Shown piece by piece: positions 38,093 through 46,975 of a stretch of 64,000 nt of DNA. The stretch is taken from assembly GCF_001280015.1 (NCBI RefSeq), contig NZ_LGDV01000119.1:62001-126000 (forward strand), given 5' to 3'. Source of the stretch: Streptomyces sp. MMG1121. GTDB taxonomy: Bacteria > Actinomycetota > Actinomycetes > Streptomycetales > Streptomycetaceae. Below the pieces are notes generated by a model. The model was not told the DNA's origin and ran no database searches. It saw nothing but the letters and a program-made list of their open reading frames with translations. Numbering within the stretch: the stretch's first letter is position 1; each line of letters begins with the position of its first letter. The position numbers and the translations under genes are program-made.

Positions 38093-39475
38093 TCAGAGCT
38101 TGGTCCACGCCTCCGTGAGGGTGGCGCGCAGGATCTGCTCGATCTCGTCGAAGGTCTCCTGGTTGGAGATCAGCGGCGGGGCGAGCTGGATGACCGGGTC
38201 GCCGCGGTCGTCGGCACGGCAGTACAGACCGTTGTCGAACAGCGCCTTGGAGAGGAAGCCGTACAGGACGCGCTCGGTCTCCTCGTCGTTGAAGGACTCC
38301 TTGGTGTTCTTGTCCTTCACCAGCTCGATGCCGTAGAAGAAGCCGTTGCCGCGGACGTCGCCGACGATCGGCAGGTCGTGCAGCTTCTGCAGGGTCTGCA
38401 GGAAGGCGCCCTCGTTGTCGAGCACGTGCTGGTTGATGTTCTCGCGCTCGAACAGGTCGAGGTTGGCGAGACCCACCGCGGCCGACACCGGGTGACCACC
38501 GAAGGTGTAGCCGTGCAGGAAGGTGTTGTCGCCCTTGTAGAACGGCTCGGCGATCCGGTCGGAGACGATGCAGGCGCCGATCGGGGAGTAGCCCGAGGTC
38601 ATGCCCTTGGCGCAGGTGATCATGTCCGGGACGTAGCCGAACTTGTCGCAGGCGAACATCGTGCCGAGGCGGCCGAAGGCGCAGATGACCTCGTCCGACA
38701 CGAGCAGCACGTCGTACTTGTCGCAGATCTCGCGCACGCGCTGGAAGTAACCGGGCGGGGGCGGGAAGCAGCCGCCGGCGTTCTGCACGGGCTCCAGGAA
38801 GACCGCGGCGACGGTGTCGGGGCCCTCGAAGAGGATCTCCTGCTCGATCTGGTCGGCGGCCCAGCGGCCGAAGGCCTCGGGGTCGTCGCCGAAGAGCGGG
38901 GCGCGGTAGATGTTGGTGTTCGGCACCTTGTGCGCGCCCGGCACCAGCGGCTCGAAGGGGGCCTTCAGGCCCGGCAGGCCGGTGATGGACAGGGCGCCCT
39001 GCGGGGTGCCGTGGTAGGCGACCGCACGGGAGATGACCTTGTACTTGGTCGGCTTGCCCTGCAGCTTGAAGTACTGCTTGGCGAGCTTCCAGGCGGTCTC
39101 CACGGCCTCGCCGCCACCGGTGGTGAAGAAGACCTTGTTCAGGTCGCCCGGGGCGTAGTCGGCGAGACGCTCGGCCAGCTCGACGGCCTTCGGGTGGGCG
39201 TACGACCACACCGGGAAGAAGGCCAGCTCCTGGGCCTGCTTGAAGGCGGTCTCGGCGAGTTCCGTGCGGCCGTGACCGGCCTGGACCACGAACAGGCCCG
39301 CGAGACCGTCGAGGTAGCGCTTGCCCTTGTCGTCGTAGATGTAGGTGCCCTCACCCCGGACGATGGTCGGGACGGGGGAGTTCTCGTACGAGGACATGCG
39401 GGTGAAGTGCATCCACAGGTGGTCGTACGCGGTGCGGCTGAGGTCCTTCTGGGTCACGGTTATCGGGTTCCCCAC
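38093..39475 (-). CDS. Class III (omega) aminotransferase, putrescine/polyamine type
   Basis: 460 residues, GTG start. PLP-dependent class III aminotransferase: GLAGLFVVQAGHGRTELAE, TTGGGEAVETAWKLA, the Asp of DEVICAFGRLG, and the PLP Lys in TCAKGMTSGYSPIG. Close relatives use pyruvate with diamines or beta-alanine. Context (Lrp regulator, aminobutyraldehyde dehydrogenase, polyamine-binding protein) points to putrescine or a gamma-glutamyl/aminobutyrate intermediate. It overlaps the lrp gene by 16 bases. Confidence 0.9.
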   Translation of the reverse strand: MGNPITVTQKDLSRTAYDHLWMHFTRMSSYENSPVPTIVRGEGTYIYDDKGKRYLDGLAGLFVVQAGHGRTELAETAFKQAQELAFFPVWSYAHPKAVELAERLADYAPGDLNKVFFTTGGGEAVETAWKLAKQYFKLQGKPTKYKVISRAVAYHGTPQGALSITGLPGLKAPFEPLVPGAHKVPNTNIYRAPLFGDDPEAFGRWAADQIEQEILFEGPDTVAAVFLEPVQNAGGCFPPPPGYFQRVREICDKYDVLLVSDEVICAFGRLGTMFACDKFGYVPDMITCAKGMTSGYSPIGACIVSDRIAEPFYKGDNTFLHGYTFGGHPVSAAVGLANLDLFERENINQHVLDNEGAFLQTLQKLHDLPIVGDVRGNGFFYGIELVKDKNTKESFNDEETERVLYGFLSKALFDNGLYCRADDRGDPVIQLAPPLISNQETFDEIEQILRATLTEAWTKL

Positions 39476-39963
39476 ATGTAGGTCTGCTTCTTCAGCTTCA
39501 TGTAGACGAAGCTCTCGGTGGAGCGCACGCCGGGAAGTGCCCGGATGCGTTTGTTGATGACGTCCAGCAGGTGGTCGTCGTCCTCGCAGACGGTCTCGGC
39601 GAGGATGTCGAACGAGCCCGCGGTCATCACCACGTACTCGACTTCCGACATGGCGGTCAGCGCGTCCGCGATCGACTCGACATCGCCCTCGACGTGGATC
39701 CCTACCATCGCCTGCCTGCGGAAGCCCACGGTGAGCGGGTCCGTGACGGCGACGATCTGCATCACGCCCTGGTCCAGCAGCTTCTGGACGCGTTGGCGCA
39801 CGGCCGCCTCGGACAGGCCGACGGCCTTGCCGATCGCGGCGTACGGCCGGCGGCCGTCCTCCTGGAGCTGCTGAATGATGGCGAGGGAGACGGCATCCAA
39901 CGTCGGGGTGCCGTTCCTGGACTCGCGGGACGAGTCCCTCTGGTCTGCGCTTCGACTGGCCAC
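39460..39963 (-). CDS. Lrp/AsnC family transcriptional regulator
   Basis: 167 residues from the GTG at 39963; a GTG at 39978 is a possible alternative. N-terminal helix-turn-helix (LDAVSLAIIQQLQEDGRRPYAAIGKAVGLSEAAVRQRV, motif SEAAVRQRVQKLL) and C-terminal RAM ligand domain (AMVGIHVEGD...EYVVMTAGSFDILAE). It is transcribed with the aminotransferase and divergently from the aldehyde dehydrogenase across a 185-base gap. It probably controls both directions in response to an amino acid or polyamine product. Confidence 0.9.
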   Translation of the reverse strand: MASRSADQRDSSRESRNGTPTLDAVSLAIIQQLQEDGRRPYAAIGKAVGLSEAAVRQRVQKLLDQGVMQIVAVTDPLTVGFRRQAMVGIHVEGDVESIADALTAMSEVEYVVMTAGSFDILAETVCEDDDHLLDVINKRIRALPGVRSTESFVYMKLKKQTYMWGTR

Positions 39964-40148
39964 GACCTCACTGTGCACGACGTCTCGACAGTTTCGCAAC
40001 CCTCCAGCGATGAAATTCGTTGTTTGAGACTCCCAGTCTTGCGGATTTCGCAGAACCGATGGCGTCGGGGGTGTTGAAAACGTGGCCCCGGCGACTAGGG
40101 TGGGTGTCTCAGTCAGCGGACAGTGAGAACCAGATCAGGAGGCCGGCA

Positions 40149-41585
40149 GTGAGCACCGAGCTGCGTCGTCTGCGCAACCACATCGACGGTGAGTTCCGGG
40201 ACGCCGCCGACGGACGGACCACCGAGGTGGTCAATCCCGCGACGGGCGAGGCGTACGCGACCGCGCCGCTGTCCGGGCAGGCGGACGTGGACGCCGCCAT
40301 GGAGGCCGCCGCCCGCGCCTTCCCGGCCTGGCGCGACACGACCCCGGCCGAGCGCCAGAAGGCGCTCTTGAAGATCGCGGACGCGTTCGAGGAGCGCGCC
40401 GAGGAACTGATCGCGGCCGAGGTGGAGAACACGGGCAAGCCGATCGGGCTCACCCGCTCCGAGGAGATCCCGCCGATGGTCGACCAGATCCGCTTCTTCG
40501 CGGGTGCGGCGCGACTGCTGGAGGGCCGCTCGGCCGGCGAGTACATGGAGGGGATGACCTCGATCATCCGCCGTGAGCCGGTCGGCGTCTGCGCCCAGGT
40601 GGCGCCCTGGAACTACCCGATGATGATGGCCGTGTGGAAGTTCGCCCCGGCGATCGCCGCGGGCAACACGGTCGTCCTGAAGCCCTCGGACACCACCCCC
40701 GCCTCCACGGTCCTCATGGCCGACATCATCGGCTCGATCCTGCCCAAGGGCGTCTTCAACGTCGTCTGCGGCGACCGCGACACCGGCCGTCTGATGGTCG
40801 AGCACGACACCCCGGCGATGGCGTCGATCACCGGCTCGGTCCGCGCGGGCATGTCGGTGGCCGAGTCCGCCTCCAAGGACCTCAAGCGCGTCCACCTGGA
40901 GCTCGGCGGCAAGGCCCCGGTCGTCGTCTTCGAGGACACCGACATCGCCAAGGCCGTCGAGGACATCTCGGTGGCGGGCTTCTTCAACGCCGGCCAGGAC
41001 TGTACGGCCGCGACCCGCGTCCTCGTCCAGGAGTCCGTCCACGACGAGTTCGTGGCCGCGCTCGCCAAGGCGGCCGCCGAGACCAAGACCGGTCAGCCGG
41101 ACGACGAGGACGTCCTCTTCGGCCCGCTGAACAACCCGAACCAGCTCAAGCAGGTCGCGGGCTTCATCGAGCGCCTCCCCGCGCACGCCAAGGTCGAGGC
41201 GGGCGGCCAGCAGGTCGGCGACAAGGGCTACTTCTACGCCCCGACCGTCGTCTCCGGCCTGAAGCAGGACGACGAGATCATCCAGAACGAGGTCTTCGGA
41301 CCGGTCATCACCGTCCAGTCCTTCTCGGACGAGGACCAGGCCGTCGAGTGGGCCAACGGCGTCGAGTACGCCCTCGCGTCCTCGGTGTGGACCAAGGACC
41401 ACGCCCGCGCGATGCGCATGTCCAAGAGGCTCGACTTCGGCTGCGTGTGGATCAACACGCACATCCCGCTGGTCGCGGAGATGCCGCACGGCGGCTTCAA
41501 GAAGTCCGGTTACGGCAAGGACCTGTCGGCGTACGGGTTCGAGGACTACACGCGGATCAAGCACGTGATGACGTCCCTCGGCTGA
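40149..41585 (+). CDS. Gamma-aminobutyraldehyde dehydrogenase-like ALDH
   Basis: 478 residues from the GTG at 40149 with CAGGAGG upstream. ALDH superfamily with the NAD-site segment VAPWNYPMMMAVWKFAPAI, catalytic Glu in LELGGKAPV and catalytic Cys in [11 protein letters not shown]. The pattern matches PatD-type enzymes that oxidise 4-aminobutanal to GABA. It lies divergent from lrp. A paralogue is encoded at 58999-60534. A strong terminator follows. Confidence 0.9.
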   Translation: MSTELRRLRNHIDGEFRDAADGRTTEVVNPATGEAYATAPLSGQADVDAAMEAAARAFPAWRDTTPAERQKALLKIADAFEERAEELIAAEVENTGKPIGLTRSEEIPPMVDQIRFFAGAARLLEGRSAGEYMEGMTSIIRREPVGVCAQVAPWNYPMMMAVWKFAPAIAAGNTVVLKPSDTTPASTVLMADIIGSILPKGVFNVVCGDRDTGRLMVEHDTPAMASITGSVRAGMSVAESASKDLKRVHLELGGKAPVVVFEDTDIAKAVEDISVAGFFNAGQDCTAATRVLVQESVHDEFVAALAKAAAETKTGQPDDEDVLFGPLNNPNQLKQVAGFIERLPAHAKVEAGGQQVGDKGYFYAPTVVSGLKQDDEIIQNEVFGPVITVQSFSDEDQAVEWANGVEYALASSVWTKDHARAMRMSKRLDFGCVWINTHIPLVAEMPHGGFKKSGYGKDLSAYGFEDYTRIKHVMTSLG

Positions 41586-41618
41586 ACCTCGGCCGACCGG
41601 GGCAGGCGCCCTCATGAT

Positions 41619-41662
41619 GCGCGGCCCCCGGGCGGGTTCACCTCCCCGCCCGGGGGCCGCGC
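41619..41662 (+). terminator. Strong intrinsic terminator after the ALDH gene
   Basis: 18-bp perfect stem (41619-41636 with 41645-41662), eight-base loop, followed by CTTTGTGTTT. One of the few hairpins here with a T-rich tail. Confidence 0.9.
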
Positions 41663-41774
41663 CTTTGTGTTTCCGGCCCGTCCTGGGTCCGGTCGACAAG
41701 GTGTCGGGTCCCGTCCGGAGGGCTGGACGCAGCGTCGATTGTGGCTCCGAGCGCCGGGACGGCATGCTTCCGGG

Positions 41775-42968
41775 GTGCCCCAGACTTCTTCGCGCCACCC
41801 CGTGTTGTCCCGCCGTTCCCTGCTGACCGCACTCGGCGGCACGGCCGCGCTCGGTGCGCTGGCCGGCTGCGGGGTGCCCGCCGCCTACGTCGCACCCGGC
41901 GACCGGGCCGTCGCCGACCAGTCCGCGTCGGAAAAGAAGCTGACCTGGGCGAACTGGCCGCTGTACATCGACACCGACGACAAGAACCCGAACAAGCGGC
42001 CCACGCTGGACGGCTTCGAGAAGCGCACCGGCATCTCCGTCGACTACGTCGAGGAGATCAACGACAACGACGAGTTCTTCGGCAAGATCAGCCCCGCGCT
42101 GATGAACCACCAGTCGACCGGGCGCGACCTGATCGTCATCAGCGACTGGATGTGCGCCCGGTTCGTACGGCTGGGCTGGGTGGAGCAGATGGACCGCGCC
42201 CACCAGCCGAACGTGGCGAAGTACCTGGACCCCCTGCTCCGTTCACCGGCCTTCGACAAGGGCCGCCTCTTCACCGTGCCCTGGCAGTCGGGCATCACCG
42301 GCATCGCCTACAACCGCAAGAAGCTGGGCCGCGAGATCCGGCACGTCAAGGACCTCTGGGCGAGCGACCTCAAGGGCCGCGTGACCCTCCTGTCCGGCCT
42401 GGACGAGTCCTTCGCGCTGCTCATGCAGGGCAACGGCGTGGACATCACCAGGTGGACGGCGGACGACTTCCACAAGGTCTGCGACGAGGTGGAGCAGCAG
42501 GTCCACCGCGGCCAGATCCGCCGCTTCACCGGCAACGACTACACCAAGGACCTGGTCAGCGGCGACGTCCTCGCCTGCCAGGCCTACTCCGGCGACGTCA
42601 TCCAGCTCCAGGCGGACAACCCCGACATCCGCTTCGTCGTCCCCGAGGAGGGCGCCGAGCTGTGGTCGGACTCCCTGATGATCCCCAACCGCGCCCACCA
42701 CAAGGCCAACGCCGAGCGCCTGATCGACTACTACTACGACCCACAGGTCGCCGCGAAGCTCGCCGCCTGGGTCAACTACGTCTGCCCGGTGCCCGACGCC
42801 AAGGAGGTCCTGGCGGCCTCGAAGGACAAGGACACCGCGGCCCTCGCCGACAACCCGCTGATCTTCCCGGACACCGAGATGCGCAAGCGCCTGGCCATCG
42901 CCCGGGACATCACGTCGACGGAGCGGGTGGAGTTCGCGAAGCGGTGGAACAAGATCGTGGGGTTGTGA
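41775..42968 (+). CDS. Polyamine ABC transporter substrate-binding lipoprotein (PotD-like), first copy
   Basis: 397 residues from the GTG at 41775. The N-terminus combines a Tat motif (SRRSLLTA) with a lipobox (LAGC). The mature protein is a PotD/PotF-type binding protein (WANWPLYIDTDD, KRTGISVDYVEEINDNDEFFGKI, CQAYSGDVIQLQADNP). It should bind putrescine or spermidine. It is separated from its apparent permease/ATPase partners (61.8-64 kb) by ~18 kb of unrelated genes. A close paralogue is at 60587-61834. The start lacks a clear Shine-Dalgarno sequence. Confidence 0.88.
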   Translation: MPQTSSRHPVLSRRSLLTALGGTAALGALAGCGVPAAYVAPGDRAVADQSASEKKLTWANWPLYIDTDDKNPNKRPTLDGFEKRTGISVDYVEEINDNDEFFGKISPALMNHQSTGRDLIVISDWMCARFVRLGWVEQMDRAHQPNVAKYLDPLLRSPAFDKGRLFTVPWQSGITGIAYNRKKLGREIRHVKDLWASDLKGRVTLLSGLDESFALLMQGNGVDITRWTADDFHKVCDEVEQQVHRGQIRRFTGNDYTKDLVSGDVLACQAYSGDVIQLQADNPDIRFVVPEEGAELWSDSLMIPNRAHHKANAERLIDYYYDPQVAAKLAAWVNYVCPVPDAKEVLAASKDKDTAALADNPLIFPDTEMRKRLAIARDITSTERVEFAKRWNKIVGL

Positions 42969-43098
42969 TCCGACCACGCCGACTACGCGCCGACAGGCGT
43001 CAGATCACCGCACCACGCCCCCTCGGTCGCCCCGCCGCGGGACATGTCGGGCAGTCAGCCGCTCGCGGCGAGGCCACCATGCCTCGGAAGAGTCGAGG

Positions 43099-43407
43099 TC
43101 AGACCTCCTCGACATCGGTGAAGAGGAGCCGTACACCGCCGGTCGCCAGCTCGAAGACCTTGCCGACGAACGCCGATGCCTCTTCGGTCGTCACGGCCCT
43201 GCTGGCCGCCGCGTAGTCGGTGAAGTACAGGTCGAGTACGCGATAGGCCGGCGTCGCGCTGCCGTCCTCCTTCGGCCAGACCTTCGCGCTCTCGATCTTC
43301 TGGACTCCGGGGATCTTCTTCGCCAGCGCGATCTGCTCGTGGTGAGTGGCCTCGAACTCATCGGGGGATTTCGGGTTCTCGTAGACTGCAGTGATCTTCG
43401 TCGGCAC
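43099..43407 (-). CDS. EthD-like small protein, last gene of the accessory operon
   Basis: 102 residues from the GTG at 43407, with AGCAGGA upstream. The pattern PTKITAVYENPKSPDEFEATHHEQIALAKKIPG (motif YENPKSPDEFEATHHE) and the C-terminal LYFTDYAAASRAV belong to the EthD/dimeric alpha-beta barrel family. Members range from ether-degradation accessory proteins to cyclases and decarboxylases. It follows the ThDP decarboxylase gene by 19 bases. Its role is unknown. Confidence 0.8.
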   Translation of the reverse strand: MPTKITAVYENPKSPDEFEATHHEQIALAKKIPGVQKIESAKVWPKEDGSATPAYRVLDLYFTDYAAASRAVTTEEASAFVGKVFELATGGVRLLFTDVEEV

Positions 43408-43426
43408 TATTCCTGCTCCTTGTCCG

Positions 43427-45082
43427 CTACTGGGTCTTCCATTTCGCATTCTCGGGAATCGATTTGTCGGGTACGTGGACCTGGATGATGGATGGGCTGT
43501 CCGAGTTCTTCAGGGCGCCCATCACGGCATCCGTCAGCTCTCCGTACGTGCCGACTTCCCACCCTCGGCATCCGAATACCTCTGACAGCATGCTGTAATT
43601 CCACCGGTGCAGGACGCACGGCTTGTAGAACGGCTTGTCGGCATGGAAAACCGACGCATCACCGAGCCACTGCTCCACGGCGTAGACGCCGTTGTCGATG
43701 ACGAAGATGATCGGGTTGAGCTTGAAGCGAGTCTGCGTCGAGAGGCATTGGGCGGTCATTTGGAATCCGCCGTCGCCCGAGAAGACCACGACCCTTTGAT
43801 CGGGCGCCTTCGCCAAGCACATACCCGTCGCAGCCGCCGCGCTGTAACCTATCGACGAGTAGGACGACTGGGCAATGAACCCACCCGGTCTCGGCACATC
43901 GAGCAGCAGACTCCCGAAGTAGTTCATGCTCGCGTCGGCACCGACGAGAGTTTTCCTGTCGATGTACGGCTGGATGAAGTTGTAGAACCCCTGGTACGTG
44001 ATCACATCGGACGAGCCCACGGCCGGCGCGCTACGAGCGGGTTTCTCCGGCAGTTTCCGTGCCTTGGGCGCGACTTTTTGCGCCAGGATGCCGTCCATCA
44101 GGTGCTCCAACGCGACCTGTCCGCCGAAAAAGGTTCCGAACTTGACCGCATCGAACGACGCGAACGCGGTCTTGTCGTAGTCCGGCTCCCAGCCCAACGA
44201 GTTGATGTCCGTCAGCCACACACCGAGGGCCAGTACGAAATCAGACGTCGCGGCCAGCTCCGTAACGGCCGCCGATGACGCCTGGCCGTCGAGAACACCG
44301 ACAAACAGCGCATCTTCCTCGGAAAGGACGGCCTTGCTGAGGAGTTCCGTGACGAAGGGAACGTTCAGCTGCTGTATCAGACTCATGGCCTTGTCCTGAA
44401 GGCCGAACCGGTCGATCTCCACACCGACCCAGATGAGCGGGTTCTCGGCGCTTTCGAGCTTTGCGCAGATCTGCGCCACCGACTGTTCCAGGCTGGTCTC
44501 GTCCGACAAGATCCTGGCAGGCTTCAGAACACCCCTCGGCGGCTCGCACGGCAAGTCGACCATGTCCTGGAGAAGCTCGATGTAGATCGGGCGTCGTTCG
44601 CTTATGCACTGGGTCAGCGCATAATCTATGAGCGTCGGCGCAAGGTCCGGGTTGTCGACCCGTATGGCAGCGACCGTTATGTGCTCGAACGACTGAAGGT
44701 CTGTTTCGCGTCCGCTGATGAAGTGATGCGCACTGAAGCCGGTCTGCTCGAAGGTGATGGTCTTCTTTACGCTCGGCGTGCCATTGATCAGTACGATCGG
44801 CACCTTCTCGACGTAAGCGCCGGCGACCGCGTTCACGGCACACAACGCGCCCGCGGAGTAGGTGACACAGAGGGCCCCAATACCCTTCAGTCTTGCGTAC
44901 CCGTCCGCCGCGTAACCGGCATTTACCTCGTTGACCTCCTCGATGATCTCAATGCTGCTCGGCGCGACGTACCGGTTCAACCACTCTATCGAGTAGTCGC
45001 CCGCGATGGAGAAGAGATGCTCCAACCCCAGTTGACGGAGCCGGTCCACCAGGTACTGTCCTACAGTGCAGCCCTCGTTCAT
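43427..45082 (-). CDS. ThDP-dependent 2-oxoacid decarboxylase (pyruvate/indolepyruvate decarboxylase family)
   Basis: 551 residues; start ATG preceded by a full AAGGAGGT. Catalytic residues of the PDC/IPDC family are in place: Asp29 (AGDY), the ThDP-activating Glu52 (NEVNAGYAADGY) and the His pair 119-120 (SAHHF). The ThDP-Mg motif GDGGFQ...N is near residue 430 (FSGDGGFQMTAQ, VIDNGVYAVEQW). It decarboxylates a 2-oxo acid to an aldehyde; the substrate is not evident. Such enzymes are rare in Streptomyces. G+C is low here (35 of 60 bases at 44641-44700), pointing to acquisition. Confidence 0.9.
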   Translation of the reverse strand: MNEGCTVGQYLVDRLRQLGLEHLFSIAGDYSIEWLNRYVAPSSIEIIEEVNEVNAGYAADGYARLKGIGALCVTYSAGALCAVNAVAGAYVEKVPIVLINGTPSVKKTITFEQTGFSAHHFISGRETDLQSFEHITVAAIRVDNPDLAPTLIDYALTQCISERRPIYIELLQDMVDLPCEPPRGVLKPARILSDETSLEQSVAQICAKLESAENPLIWVGVEIDRFGLQDKAMSLIQQLNVPFVTELLSKAVLSEEDALFVGVLDGQASSAAVTELAATSDFVLALGVWLTDINSLGWEPDYDKTAFASFDAVKFGTFFGGQVALEHLMDGILAQKVAPKARKLPEKPARSAPAVGSSDVITYQGFYNFIQPYIDRKTLVGADASMNYFGSLLLDVPRPGGFIAQSSYSSIGYSAAAATGMCLAKAPDQRVVVFSGDGGFQMTAQCLSTQTRFKLNPIIFVIDNGVYAVEQWLGDASVFHADKPFYKPCVLHRWNYSMLSEVFGCRGWEVGTYGELTDAVMGALKNSDSPSIIQVHVPDKSIPENAKWKTQ

Positions 45083-45100
45083 GGTTGAACACCTCCTTGG

Positions 45101-45928
45101 TCAGTAGTCGCTCGCGCCGCCGAACAGCCGGGGCATGTATATGTCGAATATCCCCGGGCACTTGCGTTCGGGATACCGCTGGAGCATGAAACTCTTGAAG
45201 GCGTCGCCCGCCAGCCCGTTGCCGATCGCCTGCCGGGCGGCCGAGAGGTACTCGATGTTGCGAGCGACTTCATTCTTGTCGGCCGGCAGGCCGTGGCCCG
45301 GCATGAACAGATCGTAGTCCGACAACAGCATTTCCTGGAGCACCCGGATCCAGTGGCCCATATGCGTCGTCAGATACAGATGGGTGCCGCTGTAGATCAG
45401 GTCCTGTGCGAAACACACTCCCAGCTCAGGAAGCCTGATGGTCAGGTGGAAGTCGATTTCGGTTTCTGTCACCCGGTCGAATACGTACCTGACCCCGTCG
45501 ATCGTCTCGGTGCCGGGCCGGACGGCTTGCTTGGGCACGACTATCTGGTCCGGAGCGAGATCGCCGAGTTTCCAGTGGTCACTTCTCGAGGCTTCTCCGT
45601 GCTCCTGGATGAAGCTCATGGTCTCAGGCAGTGCGTAGATCGCGATGTCGTTGAACGCTGTACCCAAACCGAACCAGTGGTCGGGGTGCCGGTGGGAAAG
45701 GTACAGCCTCTCGATCGGCTTGCCAAGGCTGTCCGCGTAGTCCCTGAACGCCCTTGCATAAGGCGCGAGAAACTGGCCGTCGACGAGAACCAGCTGGTTC
45801 CTGGTCTCGATGACATGCGTGGCGTTCGCGATATTGCTGTAGGCGAAGGACGAGACGAAGGTGTGAATACGGACATCGTCCGTCTGCTTCACGACCATGA
45901 TGATGGGATCTGACACCTGGGCTAGCAT
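45101..45928 (-). CDS. Metallo-beta-lactamase-fold hydrolase
   Basis: 275 residues from the ATG at 45928, with GGAAAGG upstream. MBL metal motif HRHPDH (in LYLSHRHPDHWFG) is followed by further ligands, with GTHLYLTTHMGHW and PGHGLPADKNEVARN near the C-terminus. There is no signal peptide. It could hydrolyse a lactone, thioester or phospho-ester. The start overlaps the preceding TIM-barrel gene by seven bases. Reading the frame further upstream gives only out-of-frame TIM-barrel sequence. Confidence 0.87.
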   Translation of the reverse strand: MLAQVSDPIIMVVKQTDDVRIHTFVSSFAYSNIANATHVIETRNQLVLVDGQFLAPYARAFRDYADSLGKPIERLYLSHRHPDHWFGLGTAFNDIAIYALPETMSFIQEHGEASRSDHWKLGDLAPDQIVVPKQAVRPGTETIDGVRYVFDRVTETEIDFHLTIRLPELGVCFAQDLIYSGTHLYLTTHMGHWIRVLQEMLLSDYDLFMPGHGLPADKNEVARNIEYLSAARQAIGNGLAGDAFKSFMLQRYPERKCPGIFDIYMPRLFGGASDY

Positions 45929-46956
45929 TCGGAACCTTTCCGGGGCACTCGGGCGGAAGGAGTGATGATCTGCTCGCGCAGTTCCTCCAATGCGGCCCTC
46001 GCGACGTCGTAGGCGCTGTCGACGTCGGGCACCGGGTCGTCCTCGCCGGGCCGCCAGAAGCGCCGACGTGCCATGCGCATGGAGCTGACGAACGGCGGTA
46101 TCGCGTTGAACACCTCGATCAGATACGGCCCGCGATACACCGGCTCGATCTCGTTCAGGACGACGTCCCACGGGATCCAGCTGTCTTTCACCGCACCCCG
46201 GTCGGGCGCGGAGATGTGAACGTAGTGGAGCCGGTCCTGCCGGGCGGCTTTCGCGACGTTGTCCTTGAAGACCGACGGACCCTGGCTCTCCATCACGACC
46301 TGCGCGGTGTCGATCGTCACGCCGGCCCGTACGTGCCCGAGGCCATCGAGGAAGTCCAGTGCCTCCGAGACCATGTTGGGTGGGGGCATCTCCCAGCTCT
46401 TGACGGGTTCGATGGCGAGCTTCACTTCGCGCGCCGCGGCGTACTCCGCCAGATCCTCGAAGACGGAACGCGCCGCGCGATAGCGCGACTCCATCCAGTC
46501 CTGGAGGGCGTCGCTCCATATCGGCTCATCAGCGTCCGTGACCGGAAACACGCCGTAGGGGTAGAGGAACGGCCCTGACATGATCGAGTCGCCGCCCAGG
46601 ACCCGCGTGATGTCGACGCGTGACGTGAGATAGGACAGGGCTTGTCTGCGTTGCTCCTCATAGGGTGAAGTCGGGTCGAAGGTCCGCGTGGCCCCGACAT
46701 TGGTCGTGAACTTCACGTCCTTCAGCCCTGCCTGGTCGAACGCCTTCTTGAGGGCGACATAGCTGTCGGTCTCGAGCTTGTGGTCGACGGTCGCGGGCCG
46801 GGAGGCGATATGCAGGTCGAAGCCGTCGTAGCCCATGTCGGTGAGGGCCTTCAGATGATTGATCAGGACTGCGGTGTAACGTGAGTCCTGCGGCCTCAAA
46901 TCGGCCGTGAACATGAAGAAGCTGAAGAACACGTCCCGTTTGAATGTCGCGTTCAT
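45922..46956 (-). CDS. Sugar isomerase/epimerase-type TIM barrel (AP_endonuc_2 superfamily)
   Basis: 344 residues, strong Shine-Dalgarno GGAGG. A xylose-isomerase-like TIM barrel with the four usual divalent-metal ligands: Glu in LAIEPVKSWE, Asp in GVTIDTAQ, His in YVHISAPDRG and Glu in LIEVFNAIPP. This is the active-site set of D-tagatose 3-epimerases and also of the TIM-barrel subunits that cleave 3-keto glycosides. Which reaction applies cannot be decided from sequence. It lies between the IolE-like and MBL genes. Confidence 0.85.
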   Translation of the reverse strand: MNATFKRDVFFSFFMFTADLRPQDSRYTAVLINHLKALTDMGYDGFDLHIASRPATVDHKLETDSYVALKKAFDQAGLKDVKFTTNVGATRTFDPTSPYEEQRRQALSYLTSRVDITRVLGGDSIMSGPFLYPYGVFPVTDADEPIWSDALQDWMESRYRAARSVFEDLAEYAAAREVKLAIEPVKSWEMPPPNMVSEALDFLDGLGHVRAGVTIDTAQVVMESQGPSVFKDNVAKAARQDRLHYVHISAPDRGAVKDSWIPWDVVLNEIEPVYRGPYLIEVFNAIPPFVSSMRMARRRFWRPGEDDPVPDVDSAYDVARAALEELREQIITPSARVPRKGSEC

Positions 46957-46975
46957 TCCCGGTGTCCTCCGTTCG

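Noticed and set aside
46000..46519. N-terminal extension of the MBL hydrolase into the upstream gene
   Set aside because: The extension is Arg/Gly-rich out-of-frame reading of the TIM-barrel gene; the ATG at 45928 has a Shine-Dalgarno sequence and starts a normal MBL protein.
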